64,000 nt of DNA from Argyresthia goedartella (taxonomy: Eukaryota; Arthropoda; Insecta; Lepidoptera; Argyresthiidae). Shown here piece by piece: positions 20,460 through 32,507 of the stretch. How positions within the stretch are numbered: position 1 is the first letter of the stretch; every line of letters begins with the position of its first letter. The position numbers and the translations under genes are program-made. The stretch lies in the NCBI GenBank assembly GCA_949825045.1, contig OX463807.1, positions 33,252,749 through 33,316,748 on the forward strand, read 5' to 3'. The notes under the pieces are model-generated. The model saw nothing but the letters and a program-made list of their open reading frames with translations, did not search any database and was not told the DNA's origin.

Positions 20460-20800
20460 AGAAATGCGAGAAGGTGCACATTTTTTCAACTCTATACCTA
20501 TTACGGTTTATGACATGCAGCCCGCTGACGGTCGGACAGATGGACAGACGGACAGACAGAGGTAGAGACCTATTATAGTTCATGAGATACAGCCCGCTGA
20601 CGGGTGGACAGATAGACAGACGGACATACAGAGGGACAGACGGACAGACAGAGGTAGAGACCTATTATAGTTCATGAGATACAGCCCGCTGACGGGTGGA
20701 CAGATAGACAGACGGACGGACAGACTGTCAGACGAAAATTCAGACCGGCAGATGGACAGCGGGGGTAGTAATAGGGTTCCATTTGGCACCCTGAAAAGAT
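20460..20800 (-). repeat. Repeat C copy with internal tandem units
   Basis: Minus strand: 'gggtgccaaatggaacccta' leads into GTCC/GTCTGTCC-rich DNA and 'gggctgtatctcatgaact', as in the repeat C copies at 31996 and 63296. A unit of about 90 bp containing agcccgctgacgggtggaca is repeated almost exactly from 20515 to about 20720. Confidence 0.7.
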
Positions 20801-21574
20801 GATTGAAGATCCTGTAAGGTGAAGGAAAAAAACTTACTTATTCAATTATCACATGATTTAGGACAACGATCTTAAAAGGGATTATCGCAATTCAGTGGCC
20901 ATTAGATAAAATGGTTATACAATAGTTCATTTAGTAAGAGACATAAAATCCTGCGGTAAAATATTTCAATAAATCCTTTTATTCAATAAATAATTAACCG
21001 AATATCAAACCGCATCGAACGTCTTACCTAACCAAACCGATTATAGGTATAATAGTTCAACGGAAAAATTAATAAAATCAGTGGCAAATTTTAAATTTGC
21101 CGCTCAATAATTAATTTTGAGGCTAATATTTTGAATATTTGATGGTGGGTTTATTATTCCCCATTAAATAATACTAACAAAGGTTATTGATAACAACACA
21201 TAAACTCCCTAGATCATTGTATCTTCTCATCTGGGGTGACAGAGGCATATGTATTTTCGATATGTGATATAAGGGGTCAAAGAAAAGGGGGAAAATATTT
21301 AGATTTTTGTTTTTGATTAATGGCATGTATCTTTAAATGCGTGCTACAAGCTGCGTAAGAATCATTTAGCAAATAACTCCGTATCTCAGAAGATAAACAT
21401 AGTAGTAGGGCTAACTATGATATTAAGTGTGATACGGGAACACAAAAGTGCAATCTCGCTTACAACACTAGGATGATAAAACTACCTGATGTTTATACAT
21501 ATATATATATATATTTGTATCATTGTATAATTTAGCCAGTTTGACAACTTATTGTTTATCGAACCAATACATAA
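20801..21574. other. No recognised gene
   Basis: AT-rich. A partial repeat A-like 'ctggggtgacagaggcatat' lies at 21232, and a TA run at 21500-21515. Confidence 0.4.
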
Positions 21575-21640
21575 CATAACAATGCGTCACGCCTTTTCCC
21601 ATACGGGGTGGCAGAGGCACATTTGTGCCCACTATTTGTC
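21575..21640 (-). repeat. Repeat A end
   Basis: Reverse complement of the tgcctctgccaccccgta and gggaaaaggcgtgacgc end of repeat A. Confidence 0.55.
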
Positions 21641-21644
21641 TAAC

Positions 21645-21835
21645 CACTTTCATTATATTGTCTGAATTTTTCTATTTAATTGTAAAGTTTTTGTTGTTTT
21701 ACAAGCAAACTTGAAAGTTTTGAAGTATTTTTTAACATTGCCATGAAACTTTCTGGTAATTATAGGCTTTTTGTTCATAAAGATCATACAAGATACCTCT
21801 ACTTTTACGAATTTCTTAAGTTGGCCAGTTATGAA
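21645..21835 (-). pseudogene. LINE-D family fragment (endonuclease-RT linker)
   Basis: Minus-strand translation in broken frames reads IRKSRGILYDLYEQKAYNY, close to the IRKSRVILYDLYEQKTYNF linker of LINE-D at 51670-51730. It is followed by an equivalent of the KKYSKTFKLVCRT stretch. Two stops are visible. A short dead piece. Confidence 0.75.
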
Positions 21836-22297
21836 ATATTGATATACCGTTGTTGTCCCTGGCTTTCTTAAATTTAAAGACTAAAGTAGTCAGAATAATA
21901 TTTGCTCGCATCCTGTTCATTATAATATATATGTTTTTTTTCGTAAACGTTTTTATTCTTTGGGATGTAATAGGCCTATGAAATGATATATCAGTATTAT
22001 CCTTACTAGAAATTGGTAATGAAACTGTTTGGCCGCTATGATCAGAAGATAAGCAGTTAATTACATTTTACTTGTGAATGCACAATCACGAAAAAGTTAT
22101 CTAAGCTAATTTGACTGGTAATTATCATTCTAATCGGGTCTAAAAATACATGATATAAATTAAATCCTCTTCCCCCGGACCTCGGAACGAGTCAGTTGTG
22201 TTTTGGGTGACCGCTACGCCGACGCTACGCCTATTTATTGCAATTTAATTAACTTTTACTGAGTTAAATTCATTTTACAAAAATAGGACATCATAAG

Positions 22298-23072
22298 ATG
22301 ATAGGAGTTCGCGTTAAACAGTGCGTCTACAACATTACTTCGCGTGTGCGAATGCTGGATTCCCTAAGGGATGACATCGACAGACGTCTTGACTCACTTC
22401 AGGAATCATCAGCAAGGATTGAGAAGCAGAACGAGGAACTAAAAGAGACTGTGCAATTTTTAATGCCAAAAAAATTCCGACAATCTGAAGCGCATTGAAC
22501 AACTTGAAAAATTGAGAAAAGATGACGGGAATTATATTGTAGCCTTAGAGGAAAAATGTGATTTTCTTGAAAATAGGTACTGTACGTCTAGAGTGGAAAT
22601 TAGAGGAGTACCCTGGAGCAAAGACGAGTCTAAAAAAGATCTTTGTGGCCTGGTTACAAAGCTGTCAGATGTCGTTAATGTCCCGTTGGTAATGAGTGAA
22701 CTGAGAGACATATATAGGCCGACATCAAAACGTGATTCGAGCCGGCCTATTGTGGTAGATTTTTGCTCAGTCGTGAAGAAAGAGGATTTTCTATCGGCGG
22801 TGAAGTCCTTCAACAAGGACAAGGATAAAGACCACAAATTAAATACTACTCTTCTGAAAACAAATACAGAGCAAAAACCTGTTTATGTCTCTGAATACCT
22901 TACATATAAACAACGAAGAATCTTCTATCAAGCCAGACTTTTTGCTACGGACAACGGATTTGCTTTTTGTTGGACATCTCAAGGCGTGACTTACTTAAAG
23001 AAGAAAGAGGGAGCCCCTTTCATAAGTGTGAATAACGAAACGGACCTATCTAAAATTAAAACAAAAGCCTGA
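22298..23072 (+). pseudogene. LINE-A ORF1 (coiled coil plus FP-like RNA-binding domain)
   Basis: First frame 22298-22498: ITSRVRMLDSLRDDIDRRLD followed by more heptad-like sequence, a coiled coil that would trimerise. The frame then slips at an A-run (about 22465-22473) into the frame that continues through KRIEQLEKLRKDD to 23072. The second part has RVEIRGVPWSKDESKKDL and YVSEYLT..RRIFYQAR, a fold shared by LINE ORF1 proteins and the baculovirus FP family, with nucleic-acid chaperone function. No PHD or zinc knuckle precedes it, so the N-terminus may be deleted. The frameshift makes it non-functional as read. Confidence 0.75.
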
Positions 23073-23480
23073 CTATTTTTCAGATATAGTAGCTTTATAA
23101 TGCTTCTCTACTTACTTGTTATAATTATTTACTTAACCCATGAAACACTTATACATCAATTTACTCTCACTCATAAATACTTTACACATTTTATATATAT
23201 TTACATTACATACACACGCTTAAATACCCTCATTTCAAACAAACAGTGCGCTCCTCAAGGAAATGAAAGATATGTCATGATTTGTTCAACCTTTATTGAA
23301 TCTCATAAATATTATTTAAAAATTATATTAATAAATTATTGCAGTAGTCTCATATGGTCGTGGTCTCCTTTTATCAAAATGATTTCAGTAAATGGACAGT
23401 TTATCTTTTATTAAAGATATTGACAATCATACGATATCAAATGCCTATGAATGTGAACCACAAAACTGTAAAAAATATGT
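23073..23480 (+). other. LINE-A inter-ORF spacer
   Basis: AT-rich with no supported coding. A 104-residue open frame here is of unusual, repetitive composition and is probably chance. Confidence 0.5.
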
Positions 23481-24270
23481 GACATGATTTTTACACAAAG
23501 AATTCGAAGTATTGGTGAAGCAACTCGCTTTTCCGATTTAATACTGTTGCTGACTTCTCTCACGTTCTAGTGTGATATACTGGTTCTGACGGAGTGCTGG
23601 TTGCTTCATTGCCCTCAGCTACCTGACTTAAATGGTTACAGTAAAGCGGCTACCACACTCAATCGATATCAGAACGATGGAGTCGTTGTCTACTTCAGAG
23701 ATAATCTTACTGTTTTTGTCGAGGAGCTTAGTACTTCCAGATGTCTTTTGATAAAGTTGGATAAGTTAATTATTTTTTCTATATATCGTGCACATGCTTT
23801 CGATGCAAATGAAGTTACGAAGCAACAAAACATTGATGCTTTTATTTTTGAGCTAAATGATATTTTGCTAAAACATAGTGATTATCGAGATGTTTTCTTG
23901 ATTGGCGATTTAAATATAAACATAGCACCCGGTAGTAGTGATCCGAACTACGAAAAGTATTTAAATATCCTGGCATACAATGGTCTTATAGCGTGTCATA
24001 ACTTTGTCACTCGTGATGCAAGCGGCTCATGTTTGAATCACATATTTATTAACTCTAAATGTTACTCAAATACTATAGTACTATCAAGTACGATCACTGA
24101 TCATAAATCAGTTTTACTGGATGTTGAATTAATGTCGCCACGATCAAAGCCGGTATCACTTCGCACAAAAGTTGATTATAAAGCAGTGTATAAAGAACTT
24201 GAATCATTCGACTTCAACCCAATTTTACAATGCGACGATCCAGCTTTTGGGATGTCAACAAAACAAGGAT
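23481..24270 (+). pseudogene. LINE-A ORF2, endonuclease part
   Basis: APE-type endonuclease domain. From about 23490 the frame reads FTQRIRSIGEATRFSDLILL, meets an in-frame TAG at 23568-23570, then CDILVLTECWL (catalytic Glu), IFSIYRAH, FLIGDLNINI (catalytic Asp/Asn) and TITDHKSVLL (Asp-His pair). The domain nicks target DNA to prime reverse transcription. After about 24230 the frame ends, and the linker continues in another frame (NLHKKHKQD...), indicating a frameshift or small deletion. Confidence 0.8.
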
Positions 24271-26148
24271 AACTTACACAAAAAACATAAACAAGATCCA
24301 CACAATGAGATACTTAAAACTACGTATACAAGGTACAAAAATTTTTACTTCAATTTAATAAAAAGCCTAAAAAGACAGTATGATAAAGATCTCATAAATA
24401 AGGCAGGGAAGAATTCTAGGCTTCTGTGGCAGGCAATAAAATCGATTACAAGTGGGAACCAGAAGGACAGTAGCTCTCATCAATTACTAACCGGTCATGA
24501 TGATACAAAAACGGTAAATGAGATAAACAAATATTTCGCCGATGTAGGTAAAAATCTCGCAGAGCGAATACTCTCACAACAGGTATCTTCAGATCGAGAA
24601 ACAAATTCATCTGTGAAATCTCAATTACATTCCCTTGTCCTAGATCATATAGACGTAGACGAAATTGATACACTGATAACTGGCCTAAAGAATGAGTGCT
24701 CAATAGGATGGGATAAAATTTCCAACACGGTACTCAAGCAAATGAAGCACGTTTTGGCACCCCTACTCGTTCACATTTTAAATCTATGTCTGGAGCAAGG
24801 TATTTTTCCTCAACAACTCAAGAAGGCAGTACTAGTTCTTGTCTATAAGTCCGGGGATAGAGGCGGTGTAAGTAACTACAGGCCAATTTTAATATTACCT
24901 GCCTTATCTAAGATACTGGAGCAGGTCTTAAATAATAGGCTTATTGGATTCTTGGAAAAAAATAAGATTCTCTCACAAAACCAATATGGCTTTCGAAGAG
25001 GTCGATCTACAGCTGATGCCGTTCATCTTCTAACTCATTATATTTCTACCAAGCTAGATGAAAAAAGAAGGGTGATTGCTGTCTTCTTAGATTTGGCCAA
25101 AGCATTCGACACCGTCTCTATCCCCCTTCTACTGGATAAACTGGAAAGAGTAGGTGTACGTGGAATACCATTAAAGATTTTCACGGATTACTTGAGTAAT
25201 AGGTACCAGAGTGTCAACATTGGAAGGTATGTTAGTGATGATATGTCAGTATCCTTTGGTGTCCCGCAGGGCAGTATCTTGGGACCCACCCTATTCTTGT
25301 TATATATAAATAGCCTGACTAACATAGATATTGGAGGGGAAATACTGTCCTACGCTGATGATTCGGCACTGATATTTGAGGGTGATTTTTGGGACAGTGT
25401 GTTTGCAGCGGCACAAGCTGGTCTCGACAAGGTTAGAAGCTGGTTGGCCAAAAATGTGTTGACGCTAAATATTGATAAAACAAACTACATCACCTTCTCC
25501 ATAGACAGCACCACGCAGCCACCCGTTTCTGAGAGTCTTGTGGTTCATCTGCCCCAGTGTACTAATCCTAACCAATGTCCATGTGATCGACTGGCAAGGT
25601 GTACAAGCATCAAATATCTGGGGGTTATTGTGGATCAGCACTGTAAGTTTGGTCCACACATCGGTCAAATCAGTGCTAGAGTAAGAAAACTGATGCACGT
25701 GTTTAAGAATATCAGACATGTTTTGCAACCAGAACTCCTCAAACGCGTTTATCATGCCCTCTGTGAATGCTTGCTAACATACTGTGTTACATCGTGGGGT
25801 GGAACCCACAAAACAATAATTAAAAAACTTGAGATCTCCCAGAGGGCGCTGCTGAAGGTCAGTACATTTAAACCTTTCAGGTATCCGACCACCAGTTTAT
25901 ACGAATATTGTGGAGTGCTGTCCGTCCGTAAGCTTTTTATTATAGCCACATTAATGAAACAGCATGAAAACACACCCCTGATTGACCCCACACAGATGCG
26001 ACATGGGAGATTTCGTGTTTGTCTTTTACCAAAATGTAGCACTAAATTTAGCTGTAACTTCTTTAATTTTCTGGGACCATATCTTTACAATAATGCAAAT
26101 AGAATATTGAACATACACGAACTAAACCCTTACGACTGTAAAAATTAA
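24255..26148 (+). CDS. LINE-A ORF2, reverse transcriptase part (intact frame)
   Basis: About 630 residues open to the stop at 26146. RT motifs in order: VYKSGDRGGVSNYRPI, QYGFRRGRSTADAV, FLDLAKAFDTV, FGVPQGSILGPTLF and SYADDSALIF (catalytic YADD). KYLGVIVDQHCKFGPHI follows, and a C-terminal thumb region (SQRALLKVSTFKPFR). All core RT residues are present. The open frame nominally begins at 24172 in a different context, but homology starts near 24255 after the break. It lacks the endonuclease in frame, so it is not autonomous. RNase H is absent. Confidence 0.85.
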
Positions 26149-26668
26149 GATAGCCAAGTGGCTGTCCGGCTTGACGTATGAAGAAACGGAGGCACTGTTG
26201 AAGGTTGATGAGTGACGTGTTGTTTTAAATAGGTTCATGATACTTTACACTCTCATGCACACACACACATACACACACACACACACACACATACATACAT
26301 ACATACATATAGACACCCTCATAAACAAACCAATACTCAAACATACTCAAATAATACACACACACCAATACACACCAATATAACACATACAATGCTTATA
26401 GAGTTAAATTACTATGCATGCCCCTATAAGCATGTTTAAATTCATTTAAAAAATATTTGTTTTCTTTTTTCTTATTTCGTGTATACTTCATTAACTAAAA
26501 TATACTAGTTCACCAGTGGTCACCTAAAATGATATATAGGGTTGAGACCTACTTAACCTAAATCTACAGGGCTTTAGCCCTTTTTTGGGGAGTAGTGCAC
26601 TCTTTATTTGAAATTTGTATCAACTTTTTGGTAAATAAAGATTTATTATTATTATTATTATTATTAAT
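26149..26668 (+). other. LINE-A 3' UTR with microsatellites
   Basis: Contains a CA/CATA-rich tract at 26255-26310 and a 'cagggctttagcccttttttgg' hairpin-like stretch near 26568. It ends with AATAAAG followed by (TTA)n at 26634-26668, the typical 3' terminus of a target-primed LINE. Confidence 0.75.
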
Positions 26669-26747
26669 AATTCAAATAAAATAATGTATCGTTATTTCTT
26701 TGTTGTAACTGCAAATAATTATCATTTCCTGTTATATCATCGTTTAT

Positions 26748-27085
26748 TGAGGGCTTCCTCCATAATTTTCTAAATTGCCGTAACAAAGGATAGCTCTATT
26801 TGTCTTTCTACAGTAACAATGTCCTTCAGTTCTTTTACCTCTATATTATTTTTAACTAAGATTAAAGAACCATCTCTACCAGAAGACTTAATATGTATTG
26901 TAGCAACTTACAATTTCGTTATTAATTATATTAAAAGACATTATGTTTTCCTTTATCCAGTGTTCTGAAATTAAAGTTATATAAGTGTCAGAATCACTAA
27001 GAAATAATTCTTATACAATTTCTTTGCCACGTAGCCCCTTGAGGAGTTGAGAGTTGCATACATATCCTTTGTCAGTATTGGCAAA
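26748..27085 (-). pseudogene. LINE-D family fragment (endonuclease N-terminus)
   Basis: Minus strand in broken frames: LLKGLRGKEIV, ELFLSDSDTYITLISEHWIKEN, IMSFNIINNEIVSCYN. These align with GLPGKELVLELF, ITEHWLKENMMSFNINN and YKIVSCYN of LINE-D at 50800-50945. Several stops. No RT follows. Confidence 0.75.
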
Positions 27086-27436
27086 AAATGTATACACCAG
27101 TATCATTTATTGTTTCGCCATGTCAATATAAATATTAGTATTACTACTAAATACTACACAAATGAACCTCAGTCATACTAGTAATGAGAAGATCATATAA
27201 TAAATTAAATGACAAATACAAAGCAAGACGTCCTTTAAAATAGTTAGCAAGTCAAAGACTATCTTTTGTCTGCCCGAAGTCAGAAAGAAATATGTTCATG
27301 TCAAGATAAACAATATTGCCATATTGACCTGTTATACTACACATAAGTTGGTTCATCCTATTTATGTAGTTGTTGCGTCCTTTTGAAGATGGATTTACAT
27401 AAAGAAATGCATTAATTATAAATTTTATAATCTTAA

Positions 27437-27610
27437 CTATACTAAGCCTCCGCAGTCCGTCTAACCGTCTATCCGTCCCTCCATCTGTCCGTTCGTCCAT
27501 CCGTCAGCGTGCTGTAACTCACGAACCTTAACAGACTGTGTTATATTTTAAATAGAATGTGTAATTCATTTCCCGCTACAGCAACAAAGAACTACATTCG
27601 AATTTACAAA
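27437..27610 (+). repeat. Repeat C copy (partial)
   Basis: ctaagcctccgcagtccgtc, then CCGTC/GTCC-rich DNA, then 'cagcgtgctgtaactcacga', then 'cccgctacagcaacaaagaa'. Same order as in the 31996-32384 copy. Confidence 0.6.
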
Positions 27611-28419
27611 CTAAAAGGGGTTCCCTTGCAAGAAAATTATTTATTCTTATTTCTAGATTTAGTCTTCAATTACATATGCTAACGTTTCAAAATAGAGGTG
27701 ATTATATGATTTTTTCATTAATTTAGGTAATCAACAGCGTTACAAAAACAGAGATATCTTTATGATAAAGACCAATTGCATAGCCAATAATAGCTAACCC
27801 CAAAAAGAGCCCCACAAGAGGTTCGTGAAATAATTTTATAGATGCATTTGACACACTTATTAGAAGCTGGCAGATATATTACTATTATGGATGCTTTAGA
27901 ATGATCACGATGTTAAGTTATATTAACCGTGGCTTATTTTACAATTTAATAGATGCTTGAATAATATTAATTAGGCGCTTTAAATTTTTCGCCGACCTAT
28001 ATTATATCAGCAGACAATTAACACATTTAAAAATGAAACTGGTATTTTAAAAAAGCTACCTTTAATAACACCCGTTTTATATTGCACTTGATACACTCAT
28101 TATAAGGTGGTCATGTGTAAACGTATCACAAAAGTTGCTATAGATATTTGCATGCAATTTTTCTTCCGTACCTATTAATTCAGTGGAAAATCAACAAATT
28201 TTAAGGAAAAACTAGTATTTTTTTAAAGCTGAATTAAAAAACACCGTATTTTAATGGCTTGATCTCATCATAATTATGAATAACTTGTACTACCACACCT
28301 TTGTAATGCATCCTGTATCGCTAAATAGCCTATGCTTTAGTGTGATACCAACAAACTAGGTACGAGTATTCCATAAATAATGAACGCATGTTCAACCAAT
28401 CAATCAATCAAATCTCTTT
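27611..28419. other. No recognised feature
   Basis: AT-rich DNA without a supported frame or repeat. Confidence 0.4.
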
Positions 28420-28745
28420 ATTACTGTAGGTATTTACATATTCTTAGCAATCGTCATTTTTTGCAACTTCTCCACATAGGATCACTTTGGGAAAAGAATT
28501 TAATTAAATTTAATAATTGCTTGTGCTTAACTAATACAAATATTTCAATATGAATTAATATAATTAATAAGCAGGAATAAATAATTACAAAATTAGTAAC
28601 AGCAAGGTCTGTGTTGAGCCAGATTAACCTCATACAGTGCCGTTATTTAAGTAATCTTGAACAATGTAACATCCCTTTTTCGAAAAAGTCGCTTTAACAT
28701 GGTTTTTCAATTGCTCAAATGGTTTTTCAATTTCAAGATGTTTCA
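28420..28745 (-). pseudogene. LINE-D family 3' end
   Basis: Minus strand encodes the last ORF2 residues (HVKATFSKKGCYIVQDYLNN) and then the same 3' UTR as LINE-D (aatctggctcaacacagacc). It ends with taataaagag and a TTGA repeat tail (28411-28428 on the plus strand). A 5'-truncated insertion. Confidence 0.85.
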
Positions 28746-30114
28746 TTTCGTTTCATTTCAAAATGTTCTAAAATCCACTAACGCCAATTCCTGAAAATTT
28801 CCGCACACACCCTTAGCATTACAATCTTGATAACAAGATTGACTCAAAAGCGAACGTGTTGGTATTTTCTGCCCCGACGATCGGGAAGCCCGATTCATCG
28901 GTAACAAGGGATTGGTGCCTTCATCAGCGTAGGCACGTGACTTGGTTTCGGAGGCTTCAGACGCGCGCGAGATTTGAATCTGGAATATTCCATATCGTTC
29001 TACGAAACAAGGTCTTGTAATCACGCAGCATGTGCCTGACGATTAAGTCGCGGGATTCCTACTATATAATAGACCTTGGTTGACTTTCTTATCTTTTTAA
29101 GAATTATGTACCACCAACGTCACTTGTACAGATGCGTTATGCGTATCCAATGACGTCGGCCTGAAATACTCGGGCCCTTTGCACACGAAGGCACTGAAAA
29201 GAAAATGAACAGTGACGGGAATAACTAACAAGTTTACTTTGAGTCACTTGACGGGGATCATTGCGCACGGAGATTCTAGTTCAGTGTAGGAAGCAGGAAT
29301 AATTACGCGTCGAAAAAGTATGCGAATCTAACTGTCGGTGACCCTTGTGTACAATGACATAAGGTTCATTTTATCTGAACTCGAACGCTTTTTCACTCTG
29401 GTATTTGTTCCTGCTTGAGCCACAGGTCTCGTTTACGTCTCGTTTATGTCTCGTCTGTGATTCAGTCACTCACCTGAGTTAACATCCGGTTAATTTATTT
29501 TCAGTAGCACCGTAGGTAGGGCTTATTCTGACTGAAATTATCGGAAAACCTAACGATATATTATTTTCACCATTTGATATAGACCTTTCACTTGATCCAT
29601 GATTAAATAAAGTAGGGGCGGCGTGTCGTAATTAACAGTTAATGTTGAATGGAAAAGTTAAAGTTATCGCAGCCTCATCTCACAAATAGCTAAGGGGATT
29701 TGAAACAGATTGTTACTTGTTTGTACCTTGCAGTTAACAAATATCTAACAAAGAATGTTTGACACTGGTCCGATCGATAGATGTTTCATGAAGAATAAAG
29801 ATAATAGAAGATTGTGTTACAAAATAACCTGTGAATCTAGAACGGAACGAAGGATTCTTGAGTTTAATCACAAGCAAAACGAGGGTATCTTGAGGCTCGG
29901 CGCCAACCACAGAGGAACTTTGATTTCACCTTTACCTCCCTGCGAATCGCTACAGGCGCCCTCTGCAGCGAGTTAAGGAAACCATACGTTTCTGAAACTG
30001 GTAGCAGAGAGCGCCCGTATCTGAAGTCGATACTTACTGATTCATCAGCTTACGAGATTAGACGAGATAAGATAGCTACTTGTATTGGAATACTTCACCA
30101 GGTAAAGTATAGAA
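28746..30114. other. No recognised gene
   Basis: Mixed composition. The plus-strand frame at 29755-29976 has no family resemblance. A possible B-box-like gattcaaatctcg lies on the minus strand near 28975 but without a matching A box. Confidence 0.35.
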
Positions 30115-30197
30115 AAAAGGGGTCTAGCTGGGAATCGAACCCGAACCCTCAGTCCTTGAAGGTACACCAATATAGCAACCGTTGGCTCAGTTTTCGA
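30115..30197 (-). repeat. tRNA-like SINE head
   Basis: Minus strand: A-box-like ctgagccaacggttgctat and B-box gggttcgattccc, followed by cagctagaccccttttttct, a T-run as in short pol III units. Acceptor-stem pairing is poor, so this is a SINE head and not a tRNA gene. Confidence 0.5.
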
Positions 30198-30252
30198 GTT
30201 TTTTTTCACCCGATTTGGAAATTTGAGCCACCACTCGATAGTGTCGACTGTC

Positions 30253-30480
30253 TATTCCCCTTCTGAGCCACCGTACCACCGCCCATACCCCCCAGTGGTA
30301 CGGTGGGTAATTATCGTAGCGAAATATAATTACCGTAATTATCGTAGCGAAAAATTAACCCACCGTACCACTGGGGGGGTATGGGCGGTGTTACGGTGGG
30401 TCAGAAGGGGTAGCGAAAAATAATTACCCACCGTACCACTGGGGGTATGGGCGGTGGTAGGGTGGGTCAGAAGGGGTATA
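30253..30480. repeat. Compound inverted repeat (one forward, two reverse arms)
   Basis: A 60-bp arm (30253-30314: ccccttctgagccaccgtac, then the cgcccatac segment, then gtggtacggtgggtaatta) is repeated in reverse complement at about 30355-30412 and again at 30421-30480. Within each arm, gtaccaccgccc and ggtggta-type sequences are themselves near-palindromic. Short 'tatcgtagcgaaa' units separate the arms. Confidence 0.8.
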
Positions 30481-30516
30481 TTCTACACCAACCAGGCTTC
30501 GGTTATAGAATGTTTT

Positions 30517-30551
30517 AAAAGTCACGGTGTATAAAATACACCATGACTTTT
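30517..30551. repeat. 15-bp hairpin
   Basis: Arms 30517-30531 and 30537-30551 with one mismatch and a 5-nt loop, 37 bp after the compound inverted repeat. Confidence 0.6.
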
Positions 30552-30559
30552 TATACGTT

Positions 30560-31270
30560 TTGTTCCCAAAGTGTAGCAACTATATATCAGTAGTACTGTC
30601 GATTTGTAGAGTCAGTTTATATTTTAAATGGTAATTAAAAAATAAAATTAATTGAGAAGGCATTACCGAAAATTGAGTTGAGATCGAGTTGAAATGTAGT
30701 ACCACTGAAAGCACTGCATGGAGCACTACATCTGCACTACTAATTGTTCTCACAATTTCTCACAAGCTACAGAGTGTAAATAATATTCCAAATATTATAC
30801 ACAATAATATTTACTACGTCGATTAATAAAATATTAGAGACCGCCGACCGAAGATTTCGTTTCGGTTTCGGCCAATCTTCGGCCCGGCTCGGCCTTCACG
30901 CCGATCAACTGCAAATAACATGTAACTTTTTTGTTTATAATTACAAACTAATTTGCGTTGTTTCAAATTACACATGGAAAGACCTACATTATGAGAGATA
31001 CTATCGTTTTTCAAGAAATTCCTATGAGTGTGACGCTCTAAATTTCAGGGAATATTGTAAATTTTTAAGGGTTTCGGTCGAAACTAAGACAGAGATTCGA
31101 AGGAAATCCAGTTCCAATTTATCACTTAACATATCCAGCCCTCTAACTATATATACAAAATATTAAATTAGTATACTACCTACCTAGCTCGACCTTTTAG
31201 ACTTGGATAACTCCAGCAAGTAAATTAGTCCTCATTTAATCCAATAACGGGTTTTCATTTTTTATTTTAT
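30560..31270. other. No recognised feature
   Basis: Open frames are short with no family resemblance. The stretch 30840-30900 is GC-richer (cgaccgaagatttcgtttcg and related) but is unexplained. Confidence 0.4.
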
Positions 31271-31318
31271 AACTGTGCCTCTGCCAACCCGAATGAAGGC
31301 GTGACGCTATGTTATAAT
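31271..31318 (+). repeat. Repeat A end
   Basis: aactgtgcctctgccaaccc followed by gaaggcgtgacgctatgtt, the second end of repeat A. Confidence 0.5.
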
Positions 31319-31990
31319 ATTTTAAAAATATTTCTCCAATATTTCTTCATCTGTTCTTTTCAAAGTTTCCAAAAACGACTCTTTGGCTATTTCCAATATT
31401 TCCGCGGAAAAGTCAGGTCGATGGCAGTTAGCGCCATAATCTTTATCAGCTGTTACTGTTTTTGTACGCTTTTGTACAAGGTGCGATTTTGTAGCTTTTT
31501 TACTCCAAGCATTCTTTCGCACTCTCTTCTCCTCGTACTGTTTGGTCTTAGACTTCGGACCTATGCCACCGAAAACAGCCTTTTTTAAACAAAATAAGGG
31601 TATTTTGGTATGACAATACTAGTACTCACGATAAACTTTATTCGGGTCCAAAGGGCAAAAAAAACATAGCCCTTTATGTTTTTTTTTTATTTTGGCACCA
31701 AAATTTCACTAGTTCTCTTGCTGTCACAGGAATATTCTTTGCAGATCTGTGGTCGCCGAATGCATCATTGGAGGAGTTGCAAATTTAATTGTTTAATTGG
31801 GTGATAGTATCACTCGTGTTTGGCTCTGTTCTAAGTTTCGTTATACTTAAACAGTTTTTTTTTTTTCTCAAACTCACTGCTTTCCTCATAGCGAGTACTA
31901 TTTTCGTTGTGAGTGTCTTTCTCGAGAGCAATGGATACTTAACATCTTTTGCAACTAGCGCAAGCTTGTTGCACAAGCTGCGCACAACGT
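31319..31990. other. No recognised gene
   Basis: Overlapping frames on both strands (31301-31588 plus, 31322-31522 minus). The minus one is lysine/glutamate-rich, but neither resembles a family I can name. Confidence 0.35.
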
Positions 31991-31995
31991 GTTTT

Positions 31996-32384
31996 TCAGG
32001 GTTCCGTACCCAAAGGATGCCAAATGGGACCCTATTACTAAGCATCCGCTGTCCGTCCGTCCGTCTCTGTCATCAGGCTTTATCTCATGTTCCGCGATAG
32101 TTAGACAGATGAAGTTTTCACAGATGATGTATTTCTGTTGCCGCTATATCAACATATACTAAAAAACAGAAATAAATAAATATTTAAAGGGGCTCATATA
32201 CAACAATTATTTCATTAACACATAAGCTTATGAATCCATCTAGTTACGTACATGAAGTGTGAAAGTAGCCGCACCAATAACTATGTAAACGAGATTTTAC
32301 TATGTAAAATCCATACTATTCACTCCACACCATCCCTACTATTCTACGGTGGTACGGAACCCTTCGTGCGCGAGTTTGACTAGC
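31996..32384 (+). repeat. Repeat C, near full-length copy
   Basis: Starts 'tcagggttccgtacccaaag', continues 'accctattactaagcatccg', then gtccgtccgtccgtctctgt, 'tttctgttgccgctatatca', and ends with 'gtacggaacccttcgtgcgc' plus 'gagtttgactagcacttga'. At least four further partial copies occur in this window. It resembles a very common lepidopteran non-coding repeat. Its class is uncertain. Confidence 0.75.
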
Positions 32385-32507
32385 ACTTGATCAGTTATTA
32401 CATTCTATATTTTTACGGTGACATTATTATACGGCCTGGCCTCCAATATCTCTGGGTAGGTGCAAGAGTCTCTGCAATCAGCGTCACCTAAACGATATTA
32501 TACATTC

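Larger units (their letters stand above)
22165..26668 (+). mobile_element. LINE-A: non-LTR retrotransposon, decayed but long
   Basis: About 4.5 kb. It begins near a GC-richer leader (cctcttcccccggacctcgg), then ORF1 (22298-23072, one frameshift), a 300-bp spacer, ORF2 with APE endonuclease (from about 23480) and RT, and a 3' UTR ending in (TTA)n at 26640-26668. A CA/CATA microsatellite sits in the 3' UTR. The RT frame is intact for over 600 residues, while ORF1 and the endonuclease are broken. Architecture is jockey/CR1-like. Start coordinate is approximate. Confidence 0.85.

Noticed and set aside
24172..24255. Start of the LINE-A RT frame at its nominal first codon (MIIKQC...).
   Set aside because: The segment overlaps the endonuclease frame, which is the homologous one there. 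True RT-frame homology begins after the break near 24255.
26250..26345. Possible CRISPR-like or structured repeat.
   Set aside because: It is a CA/CATA microsatellite in a LINE 3' UTR. There are no spacers or repeat units of CRISPR type.
29755..29976. Open frame of 73 residues.
   Set aside because: No family resemblance, no start context and no splice support.
31301..31588. 95-residue hydrophobic plus-strand frame.
   Set aside because: T-rich DNA gives Phe/Leu-rich frames by chance, and the opposite strand is also open.
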